A stretch of DNA of 6,320 nucleotides from Spirochaetales bacterium (GTDB lineage Bacteria; Spirochaetota; Spirochaetia; DSM-27196; PWMO01). Location: positions 1 to 6,320 of the forward strand of contig SKLB01000322.1 in NCBI GenBank assembly GCA_007123465.1. Direction: 5' to 3'. Of this stretch, positions 1-6,320 are shown one piece after another; position 1 is the first letter of the stretch; the number at the start of each line of letters is the position of its first letter. A program made the position numbers and the translations under genes. Under the pieces are notes generated by a model. The model did no database searches and was not told where the DNA came from. It saw nothing but the letters and a program-made list of their open reading frames with translations.

Positions 1-474
1 AACCCCGAGCTGCTGATTGCCGACGAGCCAACCACGGCGCTGGATGTCACCATTCAAGCCCAGGTGCTCGAGTTAATGAAACGCCTGCGCCAGCAGTTCT
101 CAACCTCGATGCTGTTGATCACACACGACCTGGGAGTTGTGGCCGAGGTGTGCGACCAGGTGGCCATCATGTACGCCGGAACCATAGTTGAGTACGCGGA
201 TGTCAACACCCTTTTCACCAATCCCAAACACCCCTACACACGCGGGCTTTTTGGTTCCATACCCAGTCTCGATGAGGAAGTGACGCGCTTGAATCCGATC
301 AAAGGGCTGATGCCCGATCCCACCGCGCTGCCGAGCGGCTGCAAGTTCCATCCGCGCTGTCCGATGGCCAGTGAGATCTGCAAGACTCGGGTGCCGCAGA
401 CCACCAATCTGGGCCAGGGACACTCGGTCCACTGCATGATCTACGAGGGACTGGTCCCTGGGTACGAGGAGTAA
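1..474 (+). CDS. Peptide ABC transporter ATP-binding protein, DppD/OppD type (3' part only)
   Basis: This is the C-terminal 157 residues of a nucleotide-binding subunit of an oligopeptide/dipeptide (possibly nickel) importer; the start lies left of the window. The open frame already runs at base 1 and opens on Walker B and the D-loop (LLIADEPTTALD, residues 4-15), so the Walker A and signature motifs are missing only because of the window edge. The H-loop histidine is residue 42 (LLITHDLGVV). The tail is the oligopeptide-transporter C-terminal domain (HPYT, then a GCKFHPRCP segment) with four cysteines at 114, 120, 127 and 145, spaced C-x5-C-x6-C-x17-C. In related DppD/OppD proteins such a set binds a [4Fe-4S] cluster. 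It hydrolyses ATP at the inner face of the membrane, paired with the next gene product. The stop is 3 bases before the next start, so the two are cotranscribed. The family is certain; the transported substrate is not. Confidence 0.95.
   Translation, partial: NPELLIADEPTTALDVTIQAQVLELMKRLRQQFSTSMLLITHDLGVVAEVCDQVAIMYAGTIVEYADVNTLFTNPKHPYTRGLFGSIPSLDEEVTRLNPIKGLMPDPTALPSGCKFHPRCPMASEICKTRVPQTTNLGQGHSVHCMIYEGLVPGYEE
466..471 (+). promoter_or_regulatory. Ribosome binding site of the dppF-like gene
   Basis: GAGGAG lies 6 bases before the ATG at 478 and sits inside the last codons of the upstream gene. It fixes the start at 478 and suggests translational coupling of the two ATPase genes. Confidence 0.8.
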
Positions 475-477
475 GCG

Positions 478-1485
478 ATGGAGAACCTGCTCGAGGTACG
501 CAACCTCAGGAAAGACTTCCAGACCAAGAAAGGCCTGCTGCAGGCGGTCAACGATATCACCTTCAACGTTCGCAAGGGAGAAACGCTCGGCATAGTCGGT
601 GAATCCGGATGCGGCAAATCAACCACCGGCCGTGCCGTGTTACGCCTGGTGGAGCCCACTGGCGGTGAGGTCCGTTTTGAGGGCCAGGATATTCTGGGGT
701 ACAGTTCGCGCAAGATGCGCGAGGCGCGCAAGGACATGCAGATCATCTTTCAGGACCCGTTTGCATCGCTCAATCCCAGGATGAGCATCTCGCAGATTAT
801 TGCCGAGCCGTTTGATGTTTACCGCATGTACAACCCGAGCGAACGCGCGCAGCGCGTACAGGAGCTCATGCGTACGGTTGGACTGAGCAACAAACTGGTC
901 AACAGCTTCCCGCACGAGCTGGACGGCGGGCGGCGGCAGCGCGTGGGGGTGGCGCGTGCGCTGGCGCTCAGCCCGAAGTTCATCGTCTGCGACGAGCCGG
1001 TCTCAGCGCTCGACGTTTCTATACAGGCGCAGATACTCAACCTGATACAAGACCTGCAACAGAAGCTGGACCTGACCTACGTGTTCATCTCGCACGACCT
1101 GAGCGTGGTCAAGCATATCTCAAACCGAGTGGCGGTAATGTACCTCGGCAAGTTTGTCGAGCTGACCACCTCGCGTCAGGTCTTTGCCAGTCCGCTGCAC
1201 CCCTACACCCAGGCGCTGTTGAGCGCCATCCCTATCCCCAAAGTCAACGTACAGAAGCGTCAGCGGGTGATTCTGGAGGGCGACGTTCCCAGCCCCGTCA
1301 ATCCGCCGGCCGGCTGCATCTTCTCGGGTCGTTGCCCGTACGTGATGCCCAAATGCAGAGAGGCCCCACCCCCGGTAGTGGAAGCCGAGCCGGACCACTT
1401 TGTGTCGTGTTACCTTGTGTCGGACAAGATGCCGCCACACGCACCAGGAACCGCTCACTCCGCGGGGGATTCCAGCCCAACCTGA
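478..1485 (+). CDS. Peptide ABC transporter ATP-binding protein, DppF/OppF type
   Basis: This is a complete 335-residue ATPase subunit of a dipeptide/oligopeptide importer, near the usual family length. Motifs in order: Walker A GESGCGKST (41-49), Q-loop glutamine 92 in IIFQDPF, ABC signature LDGGR (148-152), Walker B FIVCDE (168-173) with catalytic Glu173, D-loop SALD (176-179), H-loop His206. The C-terminal oligopeptide-transporter domain carries cysteines 280, 286, 293 and 311, spaced C-x5-C-x6-C-x17-C exactly as in the gene before it. The start at 478 is set by a good ribosome site and by the normal N-terminus (LLEVRNLRKDF). It should form the ATPase heterodimer with the upstream product beneath two permease subunits encoded outside the window. 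Oddities are the signature, where the usual LSGGQ reads LDGGR, and a loose Pro/Ser/Ala-rich tail after residue 313 that overlaps the convergent gene by 31 bases. The peptide-transporter family is certain; the exact substrate is unknown. Confidence 0.96.
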   Translation: MENLLEVRNLRKDFQTKKGLLQAVNDITFNVRKGETLGIVGESGCGKSTTGRAVLRLVEPTGGEVRFEGQDILGYSSRKMREARKDMQIIFQDPFASLNPRMSISQIIAEPFDVYRMYNPSERAQRVQELMRTVGLSNKLVNSFPHELDGGRRQRVGVARALALSPKFIVCDEPVSALDVSIQAQILNLIQDLQQKLDLTYVFISHDLSVVKHISNRVAVMYLGKFVELTTSRQVFASPLHPYTQALLSAIPIPKVNVQKRQRVILEGDVPSPVNPPAGCIFSGRCPYVMPKCREAPPPVVEAEPDHFVSCYLVSDKMPPHAPGTAHSAGDSSPT

Positions 1486-1994
1486 CAGAACTCGGCAACG
1501 GCTTGGCCAACGGTCAACAGGTGCTGGTAACGGCGCTGCGATTCGGTCTGGACGTTGATGCTCTGCGTGTCGCCGTTTTCATCACGCATGCGCAGCGACA
1601 GACGTACCAGCCGTCGCTGCAGCGCTCGCGGTACCGCGGGCTGGCTGAAGCGGTTGCCGGTGTCACTGTGCGGCGCAGCGCCAATCGGATGCATCGTACG
1701 CACGCGCACCGCCTCGAGCCGGTCGAGTTCGTATACCCGCCGGCGCAGCAGCGGAAACAGTCCAATCAACGAGACTATCCGGCGGTCTGCGCGATCAAAC
1801 ACCCACTGCTCGTTGTACAGGCCGGCCACCAGACAGATCAGCCCAACCAATACCGGTAGCGGGTAGATTCTGCCACCGTCAAATGCGGTCCACGCCAGAA
1901 ATCCAGAGCATCCCAGAAAGAATAGCCGCCACGGCCACCCTAATCTCAACTCCAGCCGTTCTGCTCCGCTGTGATGTATACGATACTGATACAC
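1455..1994 (-). CDS. Hypothetical small membrane protein, two predicted TM helices and a possible PH-like domain
   Basis: I do not recognise a named family. I chose the GTG at 1994 (179 residues) because AGAGG lies 7 bases upstream of it. An in-frame ATG at 2019-2021 (188 residues) has no visible ribosome site, and the open frame reaching 2276 would run antisense into the carboxylase gene. Two hydrophobic stretches, about residues 22-38 and 45-60, are separated by a short polar turn containing DGG and look like a membrane hairpin. They are followed by a soluble part with the pattern WVFDRADRRIVSLIGLFPLLRRRVYEL; that mix of W-x-FD, basic residues and a GLFPLLRR turn resembles small bacterial membrane proteins with a PH-like domain. 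This is an impression from pattern, not a match. It is convergent with the dppF-like gene (31-base overlap) and divergent from the carboxylase gene. The opposite-strand frame here shows no domain-like sequence. Function unknown. Confidence 0.65.
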   Translation of the reverse strand: MYQYRIHHSGAERLELRLGWPWRLFFLGCSGFLAWTAFDGGRIYPLPVLVGLICLVAGLYNEQWVFDRADRRIVSLIGLFPLLRRRVYELDRLEAVRVRTMHPIGAAPHSDTGNRFSQPAVPRALQRRLVRLSLRMRDENGDTQSINVQTESQRRYQHLLTVGQAVAEFCQVGLESPAE

Positions 1995-2001
1995 TGTACT
2001 G

Positions 2002-2006
2002 CCTCT
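2002..2006 (-). promoter_or_regulatory. Probable ribosome binding site deciding the GTG start at 1994
   Basis: Read on the minus strand, AGAGG ends 7 bases before the GTG. No comparable purine run precedes the other in-frame start at 2021, so this site supports the shorter protein. Confidence 0.5.
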
Positions 2007-2026
2007 GCTGGACCATAGCATACACG

Positions 2027-2036
2027 CCGCCGGCGG
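2027..2036. repeat. Perfect 10-base GC palindrome CCGCCGGCGG
   Basis: This perfect inverted repeat lies in the divergent intergenic region, upstream of the -35 box of the carboxylase promoter and upstream of the GTG of the small membrane protein. No T-run follows on either strand, so it is not a standard intrinsic terminator. It could be a protein-binding site, or chance in GC-rich DNA. Confidence 0.3.
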
Positions 2037-2070
2037 GTCAGCCGCACCGCGCACTCCACGATTGGCGGCC

Positions 2071-2098
2071 TTGACCGGAATAACCATAGAATTATAGT
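2071..2098 (+). promoter_or_regulatory. Sigma70-type promoter of the carboxylase gene
   Basis: A -35 box TTGACC (2071-2076, 5 of 6 consensus bases) and a -10 box TATAGT (2093-2098, 5 of 6) are separated by 16 bases. Transcription would begin near 2105, giving a leader of roughly 17 bases before the ATG at 2122. Position, spacing and orientation all fit the long carboxylase frame. The minus strand of the same segment also reads TATAAT (2096 down to 2091), but with no convincing -35 partner. Confidence 0.65.
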
Positions 2099-2112
2099 CT
2101 TGTTGCCACGAG

Positions 2113-2117
2113 AAGGA
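2113..2117 (+). promoter_or_regulatory. Ribosome binding site of the carboxylase gene
   Basis: AAGGA lies 4 bases before the ATG at 2122, a slightly short spacing. An in-frame stop at 2095-2097 and the absence of any other start codon between it and 2122 make this ATG the only reasonable start. Confidence 0.65.
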
Positions 2118-2121
2118 ACTC

Positions 2122-5100
2122 ATGGCGAATAAGCATACCCAGGAACAGGATACCAATGTAGACAGAACCCTCGGCGATAACTCTGTTGTCGGGATTATCA
2201 ACCGTGGCGAGGCAGCGATGCGTTTTATCCGCGCGGTACGCGAATTCAATGCCCTGCACGGCACGAGCATGCGCACGGTTGCGTTCTATATCGACGCCGA
2301 AGAGGACGCTTTGTTCGTTCAGGAGGCAGACCGGGCGGTGGCGCTGTCCGGTCTGCCGCTGCACGACGCAACCGGCGGCAGCCCCTACCTGAACAAGGAG
2401 CTACTGCTGCAGGCGTTGCTCAGCAGCGGTTGCGATGCGCTGTGGGTCGGCTGGGGTTTTGTCTCCGAGGACGCCGCCTTTGTCGAAATGGTGGAACAGG
2501 CGGAACTGGTGTTCCTCGGGCCATCTTCGGGGTCCATGTCGCTGCTGGGAGACAAGATTGCCGCCAAAGATCTCGCCGAGAGCGCCGATGTGCCAATCCT
2601 GCCGTGGAGCCGCGGACCAGTGCGCACTCTCGAAGAGGCGCAGGCAGTCTCGCAGAAGATCGGTTACCCGGTGATTGTCAAGGCGTCCAACGCCGGTGGA
2701 GGACGCGGCATCCGTTTTGTGCACACCGCCGCAGAGCTGGAGAGCCAGCTGCGCTCGGCGCAGGAAGAGACGCTGCGCATAACCGGTAACGATATCGTCT
2801 TCATAGAACAGCTGGTGGTGACCGGCCGCCATCTCGAAGTCCAGACCATTACCGATCGACACGCAAACGTGCTGACCTTCGGCGTGCGCGACTGTTCGGT
2901 ACAGCGCCGCAACCAGAAGATCATCGAAGAGACACCGCCGCCGCTGTTGGGCGGCAGCGAGATAGCCGCTATTGAACAGGCCGCGGCCAGGTTGATCAGC
3001 GCCGCCGGCTATCAGAGCGCCGGCACGGTGGAATTTCTCTATGACGTTGACCGTCGCGAATACTACTTCATGGAGGTCAACACGCGGCTGCAGGTCGAGC
3101 ATCCGATAACCGAACAGCTCTACGGATTTGACCTTGTTCAGGGCCAGATACTGGTAGCCCGCGGCCAGATTCTGTCGGCAGAGCACTGCGTAGCGCGCGG
3201 CCACGTAATGGAGGTACGCCTCAACGCCGAAGATCCGGACCGCGAGTTCAGTCCCGCACCCGGACGCGTAACACTGTTCAGTGCACCTGCCGGGCCGGGA
3301 ATACGCGTTGATTCGGGTATTCAGCAGGGCAGCAGCATCCCGTCGGATTTTGACTCCATGGTGGCCAAGGTTATTGCCTCCGGCTCTACACGCCGCGAAG
3401 CGATTGCGCGGCTTACGCGTGCACTGTCCGAGATGCGCATCCGTATCGAGGGAGGTACTACAAACCGCGCGTTCCTGTTACAGCTGCTGGACACGCCGGA
3501 GATCCTGGCGGGCGGTGTGCATACCCGCTTTGTCGAAGAGCTGCTGCAGCGCGAAAGTGCGGTAATCCGGCGTGACAAGTGGGACGTAGCGCTGTTGGCG
3601 TGCGCCGTCGCGCGCTACCTGGAAGCCGGCCGCGAGGAACTCAGCAACTTCAAGCAGCAGCTGAGCGCTACCGGGCATCCACGCGACATAGCGGTTTCGC
3701 ACGGCCGCGGCGTGGACCTCAGCGCGCAGGGGGTCAGCTACAACCTGTTGGTCAAGGCGGTAGGCGGGGCGCACTATCACATCGATTGTGGCGAAGACAG
3801 CGTGGCACTGACCTTCCGCGGCCGTGATCACCAGGCCGAGATAGTCTACCGCGGGCAACGTCATCGCGTCCAGATTGTGCAACGCGGCGATGCACTGCAG
3901 TGCGAAGTCGGCGCGGTGCCCTATAAAATCGAGGTCGAATCTTCGGGCTACGTGCGCGCCCCGTCACCGTCGATTGTACTCACCGTCCACGCACAGCCGG
4001 GACAAACGGTTGCCAGGGGCGATCTGCTGCTGTCTCTGGAAGCAATGAAGATGGAGATGCTGGTCAGCGCCACCGAGACAGGGGTTGTCAAAGAGGTGCT
4101 GGTCAGACCCGGGGAGCAGGTAGCCGCGGGCCAGCCGCTGGCGCAGATAGAAAGCGGCGAGCAGGAGCAGGCAGCGCCGGCTGAAGGCGCAACGGTGCGG
4201 TTCCTGGCGCAGCCCTCTGAGACCACGGCCGATCAGTGGGACCGGCTGGCACGCGACTATCGGGCGGTATTCCTGGGCTACGATCACCGCGACGACCCGT
4301 CTGCTATTCTGAATCATCTGCTCGATTTCAGTGAAGACCACAAGGAACACAAGCAGAAGCTGCCGGCACTGCTGCTGGAAGGCGTCGCGCTCTATCCTGC
4401 AATCGAAATTCTGTTCTCACAGACTCCTCTGCACGCCGAGGGTATGGCGCGCCCGGCATCTGCTCGTGAACTGCTGTCACACTACTTCCGACGCCAGTCC
4501 GACAAGCACAAGGGATTGCCCGAGCAGTTCCTGCACAATCTGCAAGCCGCGCTGGCGTGGTATCCGGAGATTGATGAAAGCGGTACAGACAGCGAGAAGA
4601 TGGTACTGTTGCGAATCTACCGCTCGCACGCCGACCTGGCTGCAAAACAGCGTCTGCTGCAGCGCTCACTGGTGCTTCTTGAGCAGTACGCGCAGCAGGT
4701 CGAAGTCAGTACCGAGATCGCCAACAGCCTGGATCAGATCGCCCTGCTGGCGCAGCCGGCCGCACCGGCGCTGGCAGATGCGGCTATCCATGCGCGCTAC
4801 GTGCTGGTTGACCGCGAGCTGCTGCAGACACTGACCACCGAAAAACGCGCCAATGTGGAGCGTGTGCTCGAGCTGATCAAGACGCACTCACGCAACGATA
4901 CCATGCTCTCGCGGCTGCGACGCAACATCGTCGATGCCGGACACCACGTGCTGCCCGAACTGGCGCTGGCTGCCATCGGTCCCGATGGTCCCAAAGCCCG
5001 GATTGCGCTTGAAATGATTGCGCGACGCTTCGTGCGTGACCGTATCTACCAATCCGGCGAGGTCGTAGCCGGGAGCCACAATCCGATGTTTCTGATCCGC

Positions 5101-6320
5101 AGCAGCGACGGAACAAGGCGGTTTTCCACCCTGTTGGTTGTGACCCCCGCGGCCGCGCTGGCCGAGACAGTCGATGAGCTGCAAAAGGCTGATGCCAACG
5201 AGCTGATTGCCCTCACAGTAACCGAGAGCGGCAGCACACTCGATGTCTGGCCGCCGCTAAAATCACTGCAAGGCGGTGCTGAGAGGCTCAGTATCGGGCT
5301 GCTCGGTGACCACGGCAGCCAGCAGTTCCGCACCTACGTTGCTGATGCGGACAGCACGCTGCACGAGGACGAGTCGATCCGCGGAATCAATCCACTGCAG
5401 TACCGCGAGTTGCGCATCGGGCGCCTGCAGAACTTCACCAAAAAACAGATATACGCCTCGGAATCGGTATGGCTGCTGCACGCAACCGCAATCGCCAATC
5501 CACGCGATGAGCGTCTCTTTGCACTGGTGGAGGTACCGACGGCACGTTTTGAACGCGATGACCAGGCAACCATCCGCCGCATGGTTGCGCTGGAGAATGT
5601 CTTCATGGAGGCGGTCTACGCAATGCGCGCCGCGCAGGCCTCGGCCACACGCCGGCTCTACTGGAACCGGATCATTATCAACATCCGTGGCGTGCTCAAC
5701 GCCTCGGTGGACCAGATTCGCGATTACGCGGTTCGGCTGGCCGCGCGCATGACCGATCTCGGAATCGAGAAGCTGGTAATTTACTCACGGCGGCCGAGCT
5801 CGACACAACAGAATCCCGAAGAAGTCGAGCTGCTGTTCGAGAACATCTCGGGGACCAGCTTCACGCTGCGTGGCCGTACACCGTCCGATGAACCACTGAC
5901 ACCAATGGACGAATACGTTGCCAAGGTGGTACGCGCGCGTCAGCGCGGAACACTCTACCCCTACGAGACTATAAAGATGATCACGCGTTCGGGGTACCCC
6001 GTATATGAAACCTTCCCCAAGGGCGACTTCGAAGAGTTTGACATCACGTCCGACCCACACACCGGCGCTGATCGGGCCGTCTCGGTAGCCGATCGCCCCT
6101 ACGGTCAGAACAGTTGCAACATCGTATTCGGCATTATCAGCAACAACCTCGAGGGCTTTGCCAGGCCGGTGCGCCGGGTGATTATTCTGTCGGACACAAC
6201 CGGCGATCTGGGTTCACTGGCCGAGAAGGAGTGCCGCCGGATCAACGCGGCGCTCGACCTGGCCGAGCAACGCCGCATTCCGGTGGAGTGGCTGCCGATT
6301 TCGGCCGGCGCGCGCATCGA
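2122..6320 (+). CDS. Eukaryote-type multidomain acyl-CoA (acetyl-CoA) carboxylase: BC-BCCP-central-CT fusion, 3' end outside window
   Basis: A single open frame of 1399 codons runs off the right edge; it encodes a cytoplasmic biotin-dependent carboxylase that would make malonyl-CoA or a related carboxylated acyl-CoA. Domains: biotin carboxylase (about 22-475) with Lys145 (LGDK), Lys187, His237 (RHLEVQ), Glu304, Glu318, Asn320, Arg322 (EVNTRLQVEHP) and Arg366 (RLNAEDP); linker/BT-like part (about 510-600); biotin carrier (about 605-680) with LEAMKMEM, biotinyl-lysine 643; central region (about 695-1270); start of the carboxyltransferase, ending at SAGARI (1394-1399). LWVGWGF (107-113), LPWS (160-163), the ALEMIARRF helix near 962-970 and the segment from IRGINPL (near 1086) to ENISGTSF (near 1240) resemble eukaryotic acetyl-CoA carboxylase. 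Full length is probably about 1850-1950 residues (inference). Oddity: RRNQK (262-266) replaces the usual RRHQK. It has its own promoter at 2071-2098. Acetyl-CoA is the likeliest substrate, but the CT residues that would decide this are outside the window. Confidence 0.93.
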   Translation, partial: MANKHTQEQDTNVDRTLGDNSVVGIINRGEAAMRFIRAVREFNALHGTSMRTVAFYIDAEEDALFVQEADRAVALSGLPLHDATGGSPYLNKELLLQALLSSGCDALWVGWGFVSEDAAFVEMVEQAELVFLGPSSGSMSLLGDKIAAKDLAESADVPILPWSRGPVRTLEEAQAVSQKIGYPVIVKASNAGGGRGIRFVHTAAELESQLRSAQEETLRITGNDIVFIEQLVVTGRHLEVQTITDRHANVLTFGVRDCSVQRRNQKIIEETPPPLLGGSEIAAIEQAAARLISAAGYQSAGTVEFLYDVDRREYYFMEVNTRLQVEHPITEQLYGFDLVQGQILVARGQILSAEHCVARGHVMEVRLNAEDPDREFSPAPGRVTLFSAPAGPGIRVDSGIQQGSSIPSDFDSMVAKVIASGSTRREAIARLTRALSEMRIRIEGGTTNRAFLLQLLDTPEILAGGVHTRFVEELLQRESAVIRRDKWDVALLACAVARYLEAGREELSNFKQQLSATGHPRDIAVSHGRGVDLSAQGVSYNLLVKAVGGAHYHIDCGEDSVALTFRGRDHQAEIVYRGQRHRVQIVQRGDALQCEVGAVPYKIEVESSGYVRAPSPSIVLTVHAQPGQTVARGDLLLSLEAMKMEMLVSATETGVVKEVLVRPGEQVAAGQPLAQIESGEQEQAAPAEGATVRFLAQPSETTADQWDRLARDYRAVFLGYDHRDDPSAILNHLLDFSEDHKEHKQKLPALLLEGVALYPAIEILFSQTPLHAEGMARPASARELLSHYFRRQSDKHKGLPEQFLHNLQAALAWYPEIDESGTDSEKMVLLRIYRSHADLAAKQRLLQRSLVLLEQYAQQVEVSTEIANSLDQIALLAQPAAPALADAAIHARYVLVDRELLQTLTTEKRANVERVLELIKTHSRNDTMLSRLRRNIVDAGHHVLPELALAAIGPDGPKARIALEMIARRFVRDRIYQSGEVVAGSHNPMFLIRSSDGTRRFSTLLVVTPAAALAETVDELQKADANELIALTVTESGSTLDVWPPLKSLQGGAERLSIGLLGDHGSQQFRTYVADADSTLHEDESIRGINPLQYRELRIGRLQNFTKKQIYASESVWLLHATAIANPRDERLFALVEVPTARFERDDQATIRRMVALENVFMEAVYAMRAAQASATRRLYWNRIIINIRGVLNASVDQIRDYAVRLAARMTDLGIEKLVIYSRRPSSTQQNPEEVELLFENISGTSFTLRGRTPSDEPLTPMDEYVAKVVRARQRGTLYPYETIKMITRSGYPVYETFPKGDFEEFDITSDPHTGADRAVSVADRPYGQNSCNIVFGIISNNLEGFARPVRRVIILSDTTGDLGSLAEKECRRINAALDLAEQRRIPVEWLPISAGARI

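Noticed and set aside
1..1485. Nickel transporter (NikD/NikE) as an alternative identity for the two ATPases
   Set aside because: The C-terminal oligopeptide-transporter tails with four cysteines fit Dpp/Opp better, though substrate specificity cannot be read from ATPases alone.
1332..1859. A 175-codon plus-strand open frame overlapping the dppF tail and the hypothetical gene
   Set aside because: It begins inside the dppF-like gene, has low-complexity Arg/Gln-rich content with no motif, and is antisense to the minus-strand frame, which has membrane helices and a ribosome site.
2085..2096. Leaderless start at the minus-strand ATG 2087-2085, directly after a TATAAT
   Set aside because: Only 3 bases separate the hexamer from the ATG, no -35 box is evident, and the extra residues add nothing domain-like.
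1995..2276. N-terminal extension of the minus-strand hypothetical protein to a start at 2276
   Set aside because: The added residues are antisense to the first codons of the carboxylase gene and lack protein-like character, and a ribosome site supports the GTG at 1994.
2401..3204. A 267-codon minus-strand open frame
   Set aside because: It lies wholly opposite the biotin carboxylase domain, whose motifs are clear in the plus frame. Long antisense frames are expected in GC-rich coding DNA.
4331..4834. A 167-codon plus-strand frame in the carboxylase central region, as a possible frameshift or separate gene
   Set aside because: The main frame is continuous and protein-like across this region; the alternative is rich in Arg, Ser and Cys, typical of a shadow frame.

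Overview
The window looks like part of a GC-rich bacterial chromosome: tightly packed genes, Shine-Dalgarno sites, a sigma70-type promoter, and third codon positions rich in G and C. I cannot name the organism from sequence alone. Two traits fit lineages such as Spirochaetota, but this is a weak guess from memory: a peptide-transporter ATPase with an LDGGR signature, and a very long eukaryote-like acyl-CoA carboxylase fusion. No RNA gene, mobile element, CRISPR array or long repeat was seen.

Layout. Positions 1-474 (+) hold the 3' end of an oligopeptide/dipeptide ABC transporter ATPase (DppD/OppD type). Positions 478-1485 (+) hold its complete partner (DppF/OppF type), with only 3 bases between the two genes. 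Both are the end of a peptide-import operon whose other genes lie to the left. From 1994 back to 1455 (-) lies a small hypothetical membrane protein that converges on and overlaps the end of the dppF-like gene. A short divergent intergenic region (1995-2121) carries a good rightward promoter. From 2122 to the right edge (+) runs one open frame of 1399 codons that does not end inside the window.

That giant frame is the main content. It encodes, in one chain, a biotin carboxylase, a biotin carrier domain with the MKM biotinylation motif, a roughly 600-residue central region resembling the ACC central region of eukaryotic acetyl-CoA carboxylase, and the start of a carboxyltransferase. This is the domain order of eukaryotic cytosolic acetyl-CoA carboxylase, not of the usual bacterial split AccA/B/C/D enzyme.

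The transporter genes and the carboxylase are separate transcription units. Nothing in the sequence links peptide import to the carboxylase. The small membrane protein shares an upstream region with the carboxylase but has no evident functional tie to it.
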